Shown: positions 8,135 to 17,337, counted from the first letter of the stretch. The stretch: 36,419 bases of DNA from Quinella sp. 1Q7 (GCA_015206805.1 JADEZP010000015.1:1-36419), one strand, 5' to 3'. Notes: generated from the sequence alone by a model not told the origin. Translations and numbers: made by a program.

Positions 8135-8788
8135 TCAATCGAATTTCAGCTTGCTCAATTCGGGGAACAGGTCGCCGATTGACTGCGACAGCTGCTTCGG
8201 GCGGAGCAGGTCGATTACGGGCTGCATGACGCGGAAAAATTCTTCGTCGTCCTGCAACAGCGACAGGATTGCCGCCGTATTCGCCGCGTCGGCAAGCGCG
8301 CTGTGTTGCATGCCCTCGAAGTCGCGATTCATTGCGCCGATTGCGTGCTTGAGTGCCAAACTTGAATGCAGTCCGAGTCTGTCGTCGAACGCCTTTTGCA
8401 AATCCTTCCACTGCCGCTCAAGCCGCGCAATGTCGTATTTCGGCATCTTGAAGGCGCATTCGTCTTTGAGCTGATTTATATCGGAGTTGCTCCACGAATA
8501 CAGCGTCATATCCCACGTGCCGATCCAGTCCATAAAATTTTGGAAGGCTTCGGGGAACGTCGGCTTGTCGGCAACCATCTCCTGCGTTATGTTCGTCAGC
8601 TTGGTTATGTGCTTGGTTATCTCGCCGTATTGCGGACGAACGTAGCATTGGAATTCGTCAATCTGCTTGTAATTTTCGTCGAGCTTGACCGCGCCAAATT
8701 CTATGACCTCGTCCGTCGTAAAGCGGCGAACGTCTTTGAAAGTTTTGCTGACGGGATTCATTTCCAAATCAATTACGATGTGAACCAA
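8135..8788 (-). CDS. DEDDh-family 3'-5' exonuclease (KapD/ERI1-like)
   Basis: 217 residues. The exonuclease motifs are present: IVIDLEMNP (first Asp and Glu), the motif II region around LYSWSNSDINQLKDECA, and HSALADAANTAAIL (His and last Asp). These proteins degrade RNA or DNA from the 3' end with two metal ions. The DLEMNP start and overall size fit the KapD/ERI1-like branch more than DNA polymerase epsilon. The start is TTG (8788) behind GGAGGAGGG. The native substrate cannot be told from sequence. Confidence 0.85.
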   Translation of the reverse strand: MVHIVIDLEMNPVSKTFKDVRRFTTDEVIEFGAVKLDENYKQIDEFQCYVRPQYGEITKHITKLTNITQEMVADKPTFPEAFQNFMDWIGTWDMTLYSWSNSDINQLKDECAFKMPKYDIARLERQWKDLQKAFDDRLGLHSSLALKHAIGAMNRDFEGMQHSALADAANTAAILSLLQDDEEFFRVMQPVIDLLRPKQLSQSIGDLFPELSKLKFD

Positions 8789-8866
8789 AAGTTTTGCCCT
8801 CCTCCAAAAGAATTTGTGCTGATTAATTCTGGTTGCGTTTGAAATTATCCTGCCGCCGAAAAATTT

Positions 8867-9736
8867 TTAGCGTGCCGTGCCGACTTCGTCGAGCAAAGTC
8901 AGATATGCCGCGTAACGTTCGCGCATGATGTCGCCGCGCTCAACCGCCAACTTAACGCCGCAATCAGGCTCGTGGCTGTGACTGCACACGTTGCGAAATT
9001 TACAGCCCGTCGCAAATTCCGTGAACTCCTTGAAACAGTGGCGCAGATTATTTTTGTCGAGACCCGCCTCCGCCAAATCAACCGCGCTGAATCCGGGCGT
9101 GTCGACCAAAAATCCGCCGCCGTATTCAATCAACTCCGCGACGCGTGTCGTATGTTTGCCGCGCAGAATTTTTTCGCTGACGGTGCCGACTTTGAGCCGC
9201 AAATTTTTGTCGACGGCATTAAGCAGTGACGACTTGCCGACGCCGCTCGGTCCCGCCAATACCGTCACGCCCGCCGACAAAATTTTTCGCAACTCCGCCA
9301 CGCCTGCGCCCGTCATTGCCGAAACGCGTACCACTCGATACAGCGGCTCGTATTCCGACAAAAAATTTTCGTCCGCCGACAAGTCCGTTTTGTTCACGCA
9401 GATTATCACTTCGCCGATTGCCGACTGCTCCGCCAGCACCAAAAATCGATTCAATAGCAGCGGGTGGAGTTTCGGCGCGTCGACGGCGAAGGTCAGCAAC
9501 ACGCGGTCGACGTTTGCGACGGGCGGGCGAATCAAAAAATTACGGCGCGACTGAACATTTTCAATCACGCCGCTCCCGTCTTTCAGTTGCGAAATTTTCA
9601 CGAAATCTCCGACGCAGACTGCACTGCCGACTTTCTTGTCGCGCTTGAGCAGTCCGCGCAGTTTGCAGGGGATGAGTTTGCCCTCCGCCCGCACAAAGAA
9701 AAAACTGTTGTAAAATTTTATTACACGTCCAATCAT
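8867..9736 (-). CDS. rsgA: Ribosome small-subunit GTPase RsgA
   Basis: 289 residues with the circularly permuted GTPase order typical of RsgA/YjeQ. An N-terminal OB fold (about 1-65) is followed by G4 NKTD, then the P-loop GPSGVGKSSLLNAV, then VDTPGFSAVDL. The C-terminal zinc-binding region reads CKFRNVCSHSHEPDC. RsgA checks late 30S assembly and dissociates on GTP hydrolysis. The ATG at 9736 is one base after the pknB stop, with AAGGGG upstream; a longer frame reaching into pknB is rejected. In Bacillus the equivalent gene also follows prpC-prkC. Confidence 0.96.
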   Translation of the reverse strand: MIGRVIKFYNSFFFVRAEGKLIPCKLRGLLKRDKKVGSAVCVGDFVKISQLKDGSGVIENVQSRRNFLIRPPVANVDRVLLTFAVDAPKLHPLLLNRFLVLAEQSAIGEVIICVNKTDLSADENFLSEYEPLYRVVRVSAMTGAGVAELRKILSAGVTVLAGPSGVGKSSLLNAVDKNLRLKVGTVSEKILRGKHTTRVAELIEYGGGFLVDTPGFSAVDLAEAGLDKNNLRHCFKEFTEFATGCKFRNVCSHSHEPDCGVKLAVERGDIMRERYAAYLTLLDEVGTAR

Positions 9737-9737
9737 G

Positions 9738-11585
9738 TCAACGCCCCTTTGATTGCTCGTCGTCGCGGCTCGGTTCGCTGTCAAGATTCGGAATATCGGG
9801 GAAGTCGCTCGACGTTGCCGACTCGCGCGAAGGTTCGGGCTCGGTTGAAGGTTGCGGTTCGGGCTCCGGTTCAGGTTGCGGCTCGGGACGACGTGCGACG
9901 ACCAAATCGACGGCAGAGCCAAGCTCGACTTCCGAATCGGGCGACGGATACTGCGATATGACGGTGCCTTCCGCCTGTGAGCTGTCCTGCATGGTGACGG
10001 AGCCGACAGTCAATCCGCGACCGATTATGCCGTCTTCGGCGACGGACAAGCTTGCGTTCTCGACATCGGGCACGCGGGTAACTTTGCGCGTCACGCGGAC
10101 TTCCTCGACTTTATGTTCGGGCTCGCCGCGCGAAACGACCAAATCAATCACTTGCCCGCGATTAATTTTCGTGCCCGTCGTCGGGTCGTGCGAAAGGACT
10201 GTACCGGGCTCCGAAGGCGAATCTTTTTCGTAGACGCTGCCCAAATTCAAGCCGAGCTTTTGCAAACGTTCAATCGCCGCAGACTTCGCAAGCCCCGCAA
10301 GGTCGGGCATGTCGATAGCCTCGCCGCCTTTGCTGACGTAAATCGTGACGAGTCTGTCGCTTTTGACGGTTTTGCCGACGTCGGGGTCTTGCGATACGAC
10401 TTGACCTGCGGGGACGTTCGCGTCGTAAGTTTCGGCAATGTTGACGCGCAGGCGATTGTCCTCAAGAATTTGTCGCGCAAGTGCCAACTGTTTGCCCTTG
10501 ACTTCGGGGACGGTTACGGTCTCTTCGTTGCCCAAAACTTTGCCGAACGCCGCGAATATTCCGACGCCGAAACCGATTATCAGCACGAAAACCATCATCG
10601 CCATAAAAAATTTCGACTTGTAAAACGGCTTGGTCTCGGCGACGGGTTCGGGAGTGCGTTCTTCAGGCTTGACTTGCGTACCCAAACCTTGACGGACGGT
10701 GCGGCGCGGCGGAATTTCGGGACGTTTGATTAGTTGCGTCGCGTCGGGATCGCTTTTAATCGTCGTGCTCAAGACTGATTCGACGTTCGACAATTCCTGC
10801 ACCAGCTCGAAACTCGACGGGCGAATTTCGGGACTTTTGCTCATTGCGCGGCAAACGATTGCCTCAAGCATCGGCGGAATTTGCGGGCGGTAACGGCTCG
10901 GAGAAATTGCCTCCTCCTCGACGTGCTTCATTGCGATTGCAACGGGGTTGTCGCCCGTGAACGGCAATTTGTTCGTCAGCATTTCGTAAAGCACAATGCC
11001 CAGCGAATACACGTCGGATTTTGGAGTTATCGCGCCGCCGCGTGCCTGTTCGGGCGAAAAATAATGCACGGAGCCGATAACACTGCCGCCGTAAGTCAAC
11101 GTCGATTCGGTGACTGCGCGGGCGATACCAAAGTCCGTTATCTTCGCGTGCCCGTCCGCCGTCATCAAGATATTGTGCGGTTTAATGTCGCAGTGAACAA
11201 TATTATTGGCGTGAGCGTGAGTAAGTCCGTTTGCAATGTCCTTGGCAATGCGCGTCGCCGTGAGCAGGTCGAGCGGACCTTCGTCCTGAATTTTTTTCTT
11301 GAGCGTGCTGCTTTGAACGTATTCCATAACGATGTAATGGTCGTTGCCCGCGACGCCGACGTCGTAAATGCTGACGATATTCGGGTGCGACAGTCGCGCC
11401 GCAGATTTCGCCTCGCGGTGAAAACGTTCGATAAACTCCACGTCCGCACGGTAAGCTTCGTGGAGAATTTTTACTGCAACGGGACGCGCAAGAAGTCGGT
11501 CGTGGGCTTTGTAAACGTCAGCCATCCCGCCGCTGCCGATTTTCTCTTCGAGCTCATATCGCCCGCTCAAGACTCGCTGAATCAT
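9738..11585 (-). CDS. pknB: PASTA-domain Ser/Thr protein kinase (PknB/PrkC type)
   Basis: 615 residues. The kinase domain (about 10-270) has IGSGGMADVY, Lys39 in VAVKIL, HCDIKPHN with catalytic Asp133, and DFG at 151-153. The HRD arginine is replaced by Cys. A transmembrane helix (FMAMMVFVLIIGFGVGIFAA) precedes three PASTA repeats (VPEVKGKQ, MPDLAGLA, VPDVENAS). The tail is a Pro-Glu-rich run (PEPQPEPEPEPQP), probably a wall-spanning or flexible segment. The extracellular PASTA repeats bind peptidoglycan fragments or lipid II and the cytosolic kinase phosphorylates growth and division proteins. The PP2C phosphatase lies upstream, the usual antagonist. Confidence 0.97.
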   Translation of the reverse strand: MIQRVLSGRYELEEKIGSGGMADVYKAHDRLLARPVAVKILHEAYRADVEFIERFHREAKSAARLSHPNIVSIYDVGVAGNDHYIVMEYVQSSTLKKKIQDEGPLDLLTATRIAKDIANGLTHAHANNIVHCDIKPHNILMTADGHAKITDFGIARAVTESTLTYGGSVIGSVHYFSPEQARGGAITPKSDVYSLGIVLYEMLTNKLPFTGDNPVAIAMKHVEEEAISPSRYRPQIPPMLEAIVCRAMSKSPEIRPSSFELVQELSNVESVLSTTIKSDPDATQLIKRPEIPPRRTVRQGLGTQVKPEERTPEPVAETKPFYKSKFFMAMMVFVLIIGFGVGIFAAFGKVLGNEETVTVPEVKGKQLALARQILEDNRLRVNIAETYDANVPAGQVVSQDPDVGKTVKSDRLVTIYVSKGGEAIDMPDLAGLAKSAAIERLQKLGLNLGSVYEKDSPSEPGTVLSHDPTTGTKINRGQVIDLVVSRGEPEHKVEEVRVTRKVTRVPDVENASLSVAEDGIIGRGLTVGSVTMQDSSQAEGTVISQYPSPDSEVELGSAVDLVVARRPEPQPEPEPEPQPSTEPEPSRESATSSDFPDIPNLDSEPSRDDEQSKGR

Positions 11586-11597
11586 TTCATCCGCCCC

Positions 11598-11696
11598 TCA
11601 AATCAACGCGTCGTGCGCAATGCGGAAGGCACAATTCAACGCGCCTCGCAACGCGTGATAAAAATTCAACGCACAATCAAAAATTTCGCGGCACAT
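11598..11696 (-). CDS. 32-residue ORF filling the gap between stp and pknB
   Basis: The 112-base gap between the phosphatase and kinase genes is almost exactly filled by an ORF starting MCREIFDCALNFYH and ending AFRIAHDALI. AGGAG lies about ten bases before its ATG, and its TGA abuts the GAGGGGCGG site of pknB. The peptide has three Cys and a possible amphipathic helix. It may be a real small protein or merely a translated coupler. No homologue recognised. Confidence 0.4.
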   Translation of the reverse strand: MCREIFDCALNFYHALRGALNCAFRIAHDALI

Positions 11697-11698
11697 GG

Positions 11699-12400
11699 CT
11701 AATCAACTCCTGCGACGATAACGGTAACATTGTCCCTGCCGCCGGCGGCTAATGCGGCGTCAATCAAGACGTCAGCGGGATTTTCGGCGGTCTGCAGAAT
11801 TTTGGCGATTGTCGCGTCGTCAACCATGTTCGTCAAGCCGTCGGTGCACAGCAGGAAAATATCGCCGCCTTGCACGGGGAAATTGCCCGCGTCGACTTGA
11901 ATATCGTCCATTGCGCCGACTGCCTGCGTCAAAACATTTTTCATCGGGTGAGTGCGTGCCGCCTCCGCCGACAGTTCCCCGCGCCGCACAAGCGTTTCAA
12001 CATACGAATGATCTTCCGTCAGCTGTCGCAAAGTTCCCGACCGCAGTAAATACAGCCGACTGTCTCCGACGTGCGCGAAGTAACCTTGCGCTCCGTTCAG
12101 CGATAAAATCGTCGCCGTCGTGCCCATGCCGCGATATTCCGCATTTTGCCGCGCAGTGTCCAAAATTTTTTCGTTCGCCGCCAAAATTGCCCGTGACAAA
12201 ATTTTTTCGTCCCACGGCGCGGGAATTTCCGCCAAAACGATTTTCACGACCTCGACGAGCAGTTGACTGGCAACTTCGCCCGCTTGAGCACCGCCCATGC
12301 CGTCCGCCACTACAAACGTTTGCGGCTCTATCACTGTCAGCGAATCTTCGTTGTTGCGCCGAATTTTGCCCACGTGCGTCGCTTGAAATACCTTCGCCAA
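11699..12400 (-). CDS. stp: PP2C-family Ser/Thr phosphatase (Stp/PrpC)
   Basis: 233 residues. PP2C metal-binding motifs are in order: RRNNEDS, VVADGMGGAQAGEVAS, GTTATIL, FAHVGDSRLYLL, LCTDGLTNMV and GGRDNVTVIV. The enzyme removes phosphate from Ser/Thr residues using two Mn/Mg ions and normally reverses the adjacent PASTA kinase. I prefer TTG (12400) as start: AGAGG lies eight bases upstream, and the GTG at 12409 overlaps that site. First gene after the promoter at 12445-12473. Confidence 0.96.
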   Translation of the reverse strand: MAKVFQATHVGKIRRNNEDSLTVIEPQTFVVADGMGGAQAGEVASQLLVEVVKIVLAEIPAPWDEKILSRAILAANEKILDTARQNAEYRGMGTTATILSLNGAQGYFAHVGDSRLYLLRSGTLRQLTEDHSYVETLVRRGELSAEAARTHPMKNVLTQAVGAMDDIQVDAGNFPVQGGDIFLLCTDGLTNMVDDATIAKILQTAENPADVLIDAALAAGGRDNVTVIVAGVD

Positions 12401-12444
12401 GACGTTCACCTCTTAAACAATCCGACCAATGAATTCTGCGATTG

Positions 12445-12473
12445 ATTGTAGCAAATCATTATCTTTCAGTCAA
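12445..12473 (-). promoter_or_regulatory. Sigma-A promoter of the stp-pknB-rsgA run
   Basis: On the minus strand TTGACT (12473-12468), a 17-base spacer and TACAAT (12450-12445). It lies about 40 bases before the stp start. No other strong promoter is evident down to 3278, so it may drive the whole ten-gene run. Confidence 0.8.
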
Positions 12474-12498
12474 TATTCAGGTTGGTTTCGTGCAAATA

Positions 12499-12523
12499 AA
12501 AATCCGCCAAATAAAATCGGCGG
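12499..12523 (-). terminator. Terminator after the chemoreceptor gene
   Basis: CCGCC (12504-12508) pairs with GGCGG (12519-12523). On the minus strand the stem is followed by ATTTTTATTTG. It lies about 70 bases after the chemoreceptor stop and before the stp promoter. Confidence 0.75.
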
Positions 12524-12591
12524 CAAGAACGCTCACGACAGGCGGTGACGAATCATGAGCAACGTTAAAAATTTTTTCGGCGCGGACAAGC

Positions 12592-14562
12592 TCAAATTCT
12601 GAACTGACCGACGGCGTCCTGCATATCCTCCGCCATCTTCGACAGGGCTTGACTGGCGGCGGCAATTTCTTCGTTGGCGGCGGATTGTTCCTCGGTCGAA
12701 GCGGAAATTGTCTTCATGTTGTCGGCAGTCTTTTTGCTTATGGCGTCGATTGAATCAACCATCTTGACGATTGCCGACGCCTCGCGCGACACGGTCTGCA
12801 CGGAAGAATTAATTTCGTCCATCTGCGTTTTGATGCCGTTGACCATCGAAAGAATTTGCCCGAATTGTTCGCCGACCTCGTGAATCGCGCCCGTACCGGT
12901 TTTGACTTCGTCGGTGCCCGACTGCATTGCCTCGACGGCGGCGTCGGTGTCTCGCTGAATGGTGTCGATACGGACTTTGATTTGTTCGGCGGATTCCTGC
13001 GACTGCGCGGCAAGCTTGCGAACTTCCTCCGCGACGACCGCGAAGCCTTTGCCGTGTTCACCGGCGCGCGCCGCCTCGATTGCCGCGTTGAGTGCAAGCA
13101 AATTCGTCTGCTCGGAAATGGCGGAAATTGCGTCGACAATCTGTCCGATTTGCCGACTGTTCTCGCCAAGTTTCTTGACAACGTCCGCCGAAGCCATAAC
13201 GCTCGACTCAATCCGCCCCATGCTGTCAACGGCGTTGCTCATAAGTTTGGAGCCCGTATGCGCCGCTTGCGCCGTTTGATTGGACGTTTGCGCGACGACG
13301 CGGGATTTTTCTTCGACGGCTTGAATGTCCGTAAAGATGATGTCGATATTTTTTTTGGCGGCGTTGATGTCGTTCATTTGATTGTTGACGGCGTCGGAAA
13401 CTTCGTTGACGGTGCCCGCCACGTGAACGGAAGCGTCGGCGGAAGACTGTGAACTTGCCGTCAACTCTTGTGACGACGCGGCGACCTGTTCGGAATTCGT
13501 CGACATTTTCGCGATAAGTTTGCGCAGATTTTCCTTCATGGTGTTGAAGTCACGAGTCAGCGCGCCGATTTCGTCGTCGGAACTTATCGGCAGGTTCGCC
13601 ATTGACAAGTTGCCCTTCGCAAGCTGAATCGAGTACTCCTCAAGCTTTGCGACGGGCGTCGTGATTTTTCCCGCGAATATCAGACAAATTCCGAATGCCG
13701 CGACAAATCCCAGCACAATCAGCACCGCGAACAGTATCCGCAAATTTTTCAGCGGCGCGAAAACCGATTCGGCGGGCACCGTCATTCCGATAAGCCAACC
13801 CGTCGCGGGAACTGTCGCGTAAGCAAAAACCATGTCCTCGCCGTCAACCGTGACCTCGAAGTAGCCGTCGCCCGACTTGACCATTTCGTCGAAGTGTTTG
13901 CCCAAGCCGTCAATGTCGCGGAAATTTTTCGTGGGCTCGCCGAACTGCGCGGTCGCCAAAATATTTCCGTTCGCCTCGGTGATGATGCCCGCGCCTTCGC
14001 CGTGATACTTCATCGATTGCGCTTGCGCCGCCAAAACGTCCAGCGACAGGTCAAGGCAATTCGCGCCGATAAATCTGCCATTCGCCTTAATCGGCGCGCC
14101 GATTGACACAATGAACGCCTGCGTGTTCACGTCGATGTACGGCTCCGTGAAAAGTGCCGTGTCGAATTCGCGGGAATTTTTATACCACAGCCGACCCGTC
14201 GGATCGAGTTTGCCGGTAATGTCGCCCGCGTAGTAGCAGTAAAAGTAGCCGTCCTCCAGCCCGATTGCCATTTCGAGAATTTCTTTGTCGGAAGTTATCG
14301 TGCCGAGAATTTCGCGCGACTTGAGCAGTGACATATTCCCGTTGACGCTCGTAAGTTCATTCGCCGTGCTCACCGCGAAGGCGCGTTTAGTTTCAAGCCA
14401 ACCGTTCAACTGCGCGGACTCTTTAGCCGCCGTCATGCGCAGTTCGCTGTCGACGCTACGTTGAAGTTCGTCGCTTGCAAAGTAGTAGCTGATTGCGCAC
14501 ACGCCGACGATTGCCATTGCCATAAGCCAAGCCAGCGTCATGAATTTTTGTTTGAGTCTCAT
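12592..14562 (-). CDS. Methyl-accepting chemotaxis protein with periplasmic Cache domain
   Basis: 656 residues. A transmembrane helix (about 10-30) is followed by a periplasmic region of about 240 residues with double-Cache character ([46 protein letters not shown]). A second helix ([20 protein letters not shown]), a HAMP domain and the cytoplasmic coiled-coil follow. The hairpin tip is the canonical [20 protein letters not shown]. It senses a small extracellular ligand and controls CheA through CheW. The ligand is unknown; Cache receptors often bind amino or organic acids. The ATG follows GGGGGACG. Confidence 0.95.
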   Translation of the reverse strand: MRLKQKFMTLAWLMAMAIVGVCAISYYFASDELQRSVDSELRMTAAKESAQLNGWLETKRAFAVSTANELTSVNGNMSLLKSREILGTITSDKEILEMAIGLEDGYFYCYYAGDITGKLDPTGRLWYKNSREFDTALFTEPYIDVNTQAFIVSIGAPIKANGRFIGANCLDLSLDVLAAQAQSMKYHGEGAGIITEANGNILATAQFGEPTKNFRDIDGLGKHFDEMVKSGDGYFEVTVDGEDMVFAYATVPATGWLIGMTVPAESVFAPLKNLRILFAVLIVLGFVAAFGICLIFAGKITTPVAKLEEYSIQLAKGNLSMANLPISSDDEIGALTRDFNTMKENLRKLIAKMSTNSEQVAASSQELTASSQSSADASVHVAGTVNEVSDAVNNQMNDINAAKKNIDIIFTDIQAVEEKSRVVAQTSNQTAQAAHTGSKLMSNAVDSMGRIESSVMASADVVKKLGENSRQIGQIVDAISAISEQTNLLALNAAIEAARAGEHGKGFAVVAEEVRKLAAQSQESAEQIKVRIDTIQRDTDAAVEAMQSGTDEVKTGTGAIHEVGEQFGQILSMVNGIKTQMDEINSSVQTVSREASAIVKMVDSIDAISKKTADNMKTISASTEEQSAANEEIAAASQALSKMAEDMQDAVGQFRI

Positions 14563-14643
14563 TGCACGTCCCCCATACGAAAATTTTGCTGTAACGGGAA
14601 ATGCAATTCGGCTCGGCGAAAATTTTTCCTGCAGACAAAATAA
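14563..14643. other. Short spacer upstream of the chemoreceptor gene
   Basis: Between the lysS terminator and the chemoreceptor start. It contains two AAAATTTT palindromes. I found neither a convincing sigma-A promoter nor a clear sigma-28 flagellar-type promoter. Confidence 0.4.
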
Positions 14644-14674
14644 AACGCCGACAAGCTTTAAACTCGTCGACGTT
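14637..14674 (-). terminator. Terminator after lysS
   Basis: AACGTCGACGAG pairs with CTTGTCGGCGTT (14663-14674 with 14644-14655) across a seven-base loop and is followed by TTATTTTG on the minus strand. It sits about 20 bases after the lysS stop. Confidence 0.8.
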
Positions 14675-14693
14675 TGGTTTGCGAAACTGTCAA

Positions 14694-16190
14694 TCAGTCC
14701 GCGATGATTTTCATTGTCGGGAACAGCAACACGTCGCGGATTGACGGCGCGTCGGTCAAAAGCATAACGAGCCTGTCGACGCCGATACCCAATCCGCCCG
14801 TCGGCGGCATACCGAATTCCAACGCGCGAATAAAATCTTCGTCCATAACGTGAGCTTCTTCGTCGCCCGCCTCGCGTGCCTTGAGTTGGTCCTCGAAACG
14901 CGCACGCTGATCAATCGGGTCGTTGAGCTCCGTGAATCCGTTGGCAAGTTCGCGCCCGTAAACAAAAAACTCGAATCTGTCGGTGACTCGCGGGTCGTCG
15001 AAATTTTTTTTGGCAAGCGGCGAAATTTCCGTCGGGTGGTGCGTGATAAAAATCGGCTGAATCAAGTCGTCCTCGACTTTAGCCTCGAACGCCGCGTTCA
15101 AAATGCCGCCGATACCGAAACGCTTTTCGTAAGCGACGCCGATTGAATCCGCCAAAGCTCGCGCCTCGTCGACTGTCGCGCAGGCAAGGAAGTCGCAACC
15201 GGTTTTCTGCTTGACGGCGTCGTTCATGCTAAGGCACGGTGCTTGCGACAAGTCCATTTCGACGCCCTGATAAGTGACGGTCGTCGTGCCGTTGACAGCC
15301 TCCGCCGCCGTGCAGACAATTCCGCGTGTGACCTCGATAAGGTCGCGGTAGTCGCCGTAAGCTTGATAAATTTCGACGCTGGTGAATTCGGGATTGTGGC
15401 GCACGTCCATGCCCTCGTTGCGAAAGACGCGTCCCATTTCGTAAACGCGCTCGAATCCGCCGACAATCAGCCGCTTGAGATTAAGCTCGGTGGCGATTCG
15501 CAGGTACAAGTCGGCGTCAAGTGCGTTGTGATGCGTGACGAACGGTCGCGCCGCCGCGCCGCCCGCAATCGTCGACAAAACGGGCGTTGCAACCTCCAGA
15601 AAGTCGCGCTCGTCCAAATATTTTCGTATCGCCTTGATGACTTTGTTGCGCTTTAGGAACGTGTCGCGCACGTCGGGATTCATAATCAAATCCAAGTAGC
15701 GTTGACGGTAGCGAATTTCAACGTCCTTGAGCCCGTGAAATTTTTCGGGGAGCGGTCGCAGGGACTTCGCCAGAATCTTGAAGTCTTCGACGCGCACGGT
15801 TAGTTCTCCGCGCATTGTCTTGAAAACCTGCCCGCGCAAACCGATAATGTCGCCGATGTCAAGCAGTTTGAATTCGCCGTATTTGTCGTCGCCCAAAATG
15901 TCGCGCTTGAAGTAAATTTGTATGGAGCCGCTTTTGTCGGCGAGCGTGGCGAAGGCGGCTTTACCGTGCCCGCGAATCGCCATGAGCCGTCCCGCGATTG
16001 AAACTTCGCCCGCGTCAGTTTCGCCCGCAATGTCGCCGAATTCGTTGCGAACGTCCGCCGCGTGATGCGTGACTTCAAAACGGCTGCCGAACGGTTCGAC
16101 GCCGCGTTCGACGAAACTTTTGAGCTTGTCGCGCCGAATCTTTATCAAGTCGTTTTCGTCAAGTGTCTGCTGCTGAAAATTTTTTGCCAT
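14694..16190 (-). CDS. lysS: Lysine-tRNA ligase, class II
   Basis: 498 residues. The N-terminal OB-fold anticodon-binding domain (about 60-150, [19 protein letters not shown]) is followed by the class II catalytic core: motif 1 around [20 protein letters not shown], motif 2 [20 protein letters not shown], motif 3 [14 protein letters not shown]. It charges tRNA-Lys. The ATG at 16190 has AAGGAGG upstream; an in-frame extension of 60 codons would cross its own promoter and is rejected. Monocistronic, with its own promoter and terminator. Confidence 0.98.
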   Translation of the reverse strand: MAKNFQQQTLDENDLIKIRRDKLKSFVERGVEPFGSRFEVTHHAADVRNEFGDIAGETDAGEVSIAGRLMAIRGHGKAAFATLADKSGSIQIYFKRDILGDDKYGEFKLLDIGDIIGLRGQVFKTMRGELTVRVEDFKILAKSLRPLPEKFHGLKDVEIRYRQRYLDLIMNPDVRDTFLKRNKVIKAIRKYLDERDFLEVATPVLSTIAGGAAARPFVTHHNALDADLYLRIATELNLKRLIVGGFERVYEMGRVFRNEGMDVRHNPEFTSVEIYQAYGDYRDLIEVTRGIVCTAAEAVNGTTTVTYQGVEMDLSQAPCLSMNDAVKQKTGCDFLACATVDEARALADSIGVAYEKRFGIGGILNAAFEAKVEDDLIQPIFITHHPTEISPLAKKNFDDPRVTDRFEFFVYGRELANGFTELNDPIDQRARFEDQLKAREAGDEEAHVMDEDFIRALEFGMPPTGGLGIGVDRLVMLLTDAPSIRDVLLFPTMKIIAD

Positions 16191-16215
16191 GTAAAAACCT
16201 CCTTGAATTGCGGGC

Positions 16216-16244
16216 ATTGTATCAGAAAAAATTTCATTGCTCAA
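16216..16244 (-). promoter_or_regulatory. Sigma-A promoter of lysS
   Basis: On the minus strand TTGAGC (16244-16239), a 17-base spacer containing AAATTTTTT, and TACAAT (16221-16216). It is divergent from the first leader-peptide cassette promoter 29 bases away. Confidence 0.8.
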
Positions 16245-16272
16245 CCTGCGCGGGCAATCGGCAAGGTTTCGT

Positions 16273-16301
16273 TTGACGGTGAAAAAATTTTTTGCTAGAC
16301 T
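16273..16301 (+). promoter_or_regulatory. Promoter of cassette 1
   Basis: TTGACG (16273-16278), a 17-base spacer and TAGACT (16296-16301). The same TTGACG-N17-TAAACT-like arrangement, with AAATTTT in the spacer, precedes all five cassettes. Confidence 0.8.
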
Positions 16302-16318
16302 GCGTAACGAAATCGAAA

Positions 16319-16350
16319 CTCCAACGTATAAGTTACAAAACATTTTGGAG
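16319..16350 (+). promoter_or_regulatory. Conserved leader with possible Shine-Dalgarno-sequestering pairing (cassette 1)
   Basis: CTCCAA (16319-16324) is exactly complementary to TTGGAG (16345-16350), which holds the ribosome binding site. The two are separated by 20 bases. Both elements are kept in all five cassettes. A nearby GTAAC/GTTAC pair is kept in three and broken in the last two. Translational control is inference. Confidence 0.4.
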
Positions 16351-16360
16351 GCTGATAACA

Positions 16361-16744
16361 ATGGCAACACGTGAGGACAACTTGAAAAAAATCAATGCCG
16401 AACTCGAAGCTATGAGCGACGACGAACTTTCGATGGTCGCCGGCGGCACAAAGGATCAAACAGGAGGTGACAGTAGATTACTTTATGAACGTGGACTTGT
16501 TAATAAATGGTACTACACTACTGAAATTGGTAGTGATTGGATAGAGAAAAGCGCGGAAATCGATGCAGGCTGGGCGAAAGCCGGAATTACTTGCGTAACA
16601 AAACCTGGTGCCGATAATCTATATTTTCTCAATGGCAAGCAAATTTCACGCGACGAAGCTTGGAATCATGTGAAAGCGAATTTTAAAAAGATTAACACTA
16701 TCGTTGAAGAAATTGATATGTTTCCAATTCCTGATGAATTTTAA
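16361..16744 (+). CDS. Double-glycine leader protein, cassette 1
   Basis: 127 residues. The leader (1 to about 29) is [12 protein letters not shown] followed by [12 protein letters not shown]: a predicted helix ending in a double-glycine site of the type cleaved by C39-peptidase ABC transporters, and reminiscent of Nif11-type RiPP leaders. The cargo of about 98 residues has one Cys and the segments [44 protein letters not shown] and FPIPDEF at the end. GGAGG lies ten bases before the ATG. The cargo shows no recognised enzyme or bacteriocin motif. Export after cleavage at Gly-Gly is the best inference; a modified peptide, a small secreted effector or a bacteriocin are all possible. AT-richer than the housekeeping genes around it. 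Confidence 0.8.
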   Translation: MATREDNLKKINAELEAMSDDELSMVAGGTKDQTGGDSRLLYERGLVNKWYYTTEIGSDWIEKSAEIDAGWAKAGITCVTKPGADNLYFLNGKQISRDEAWNHVKANFKKINTIVEEIDMFPIPDEF

Positions 16745-16774
16745 TTAAAAAAGCGTCTCGACAGCAAATAAAAA

Positions 16775-16803
16775 TCCTTCGGCGGTATGTCGGAGGGTTT
16801 TTC
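16775..16803 (+). terminator. Terminator of cassette 1
   Basis: CCTTCGGC pairs with GTCGGAGG across a short loop, followed by GTTTTTC. The next cassette's -35 box begins three bases after the T-run. Confidence 0.85.
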
Positions 16804-16805
16804 GT

Positions 16806-16834
16806 TTGACGTTGAAAAATTTTTCTGCTAAACT
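16806..16834 (+). promoter_or_regulatory. Promoter of cassette 2
   Basis: TTGACG (16806-16811), 17-base spacer, TAAACT (16829-16834). It directly abuts the preceding terminator. Confidence 0.8.
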
Positions 16835-16893
16835 GCGTAACGAAATCGAAACTCCAACGTATAAGTTACAAAACATTTTGGAGGCTGATAATT

Positions 16894-17277
16894 ATGGCAA
16901 CACGTGACGAAAATCTCAAAAAAATCAATGACGCACTCGAAGCAATGAGCGACGACGAACTTTCGATGGTCGCCGGCGGAACGAAGAGCCAAACAGGAGA
17001 TGACAGTAGATTACTTTATGAACGTGGACTTGTTAATAAATGGTACTACACTACTGATATTGGTAGTGATTGGATAGAGAAAAGCGCGGAAATCGATGCA
17101 GGCTGGGCGAAAGCCGGAATTACTTGCGTAACTAAACCTGGTGCCGATAATCTATATTTTCTCAATGGCAAGCAAATTTCACGCGACGAAGCTTGGAATC
17201 ATGTGAAAGCGAATTTTAAAAAGATTAAAACTATCGTTGAAGAAATTGATATGTTTCCAATTCCTTATGAATTTTAA
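16894..17277 (+). CDS. Double-glycine leader protein, cassette 2
   Basis: 127 residues, almost identical to cassette 1 over the cargo (differences include D for E after YYTT, K for N after KKI, and Y for D in the terminal FPIPYEF). The two also share nearly identical DNA through the 3' end, so they are a recent tandem duplication. The leader has a few different residues (MATRDENLKKINDALEAMSD) yet keeps ELSMVAGG unchanged. It has its own promoter, GGAGG site and terminator. Function as for cassette 1: a probable exported cargo of unknown activity. Confidence 0.8.
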   Translation: MATRDENLKKINDALEAMSDDELSMVAGGTKSQTGDDSRLLYERGLVNKWYYTTDIGSDWIEKSAEIDAGWAKAGITCVTKPGADNLYFLNGKQISRDEAWNHVKANFKKIKTIVEEIDMFPIPYEF

Positions 17278-17306
17278 TTAAAAAAGCGTCTCGGAAGTAA
17301 AAAAAT

Positions 17307-17335
17307 CCCTTCGGCACACGGTCGGAGGGTTTTTC
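17307..17335 (+). terminator. Terminator of cassette 2
   Basis: CCCTTCGGC pairs with GTCGGAGGG, followed by TTTTTC. The T-run is two bases from the -35 box of cassette 3. Confidence 0.85.
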
Positions 17336-17337
17336 GT

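Noticed and set aside
12410-12444. Riboswitch ahead of stp
   Set aside because: The transcript leader is only about 40 bases, too short for a structured aptamer.
16292-16360. N-terminal extension of cassette 1 and cassette 4 proteins ([10 protein letters not shown] / MLNFVTKSKL)
   Set aside because: The extension starts inside the -10 region and crosses the 5' leader and ribosome binding site; the other cassettes lack an equivalent open extension.
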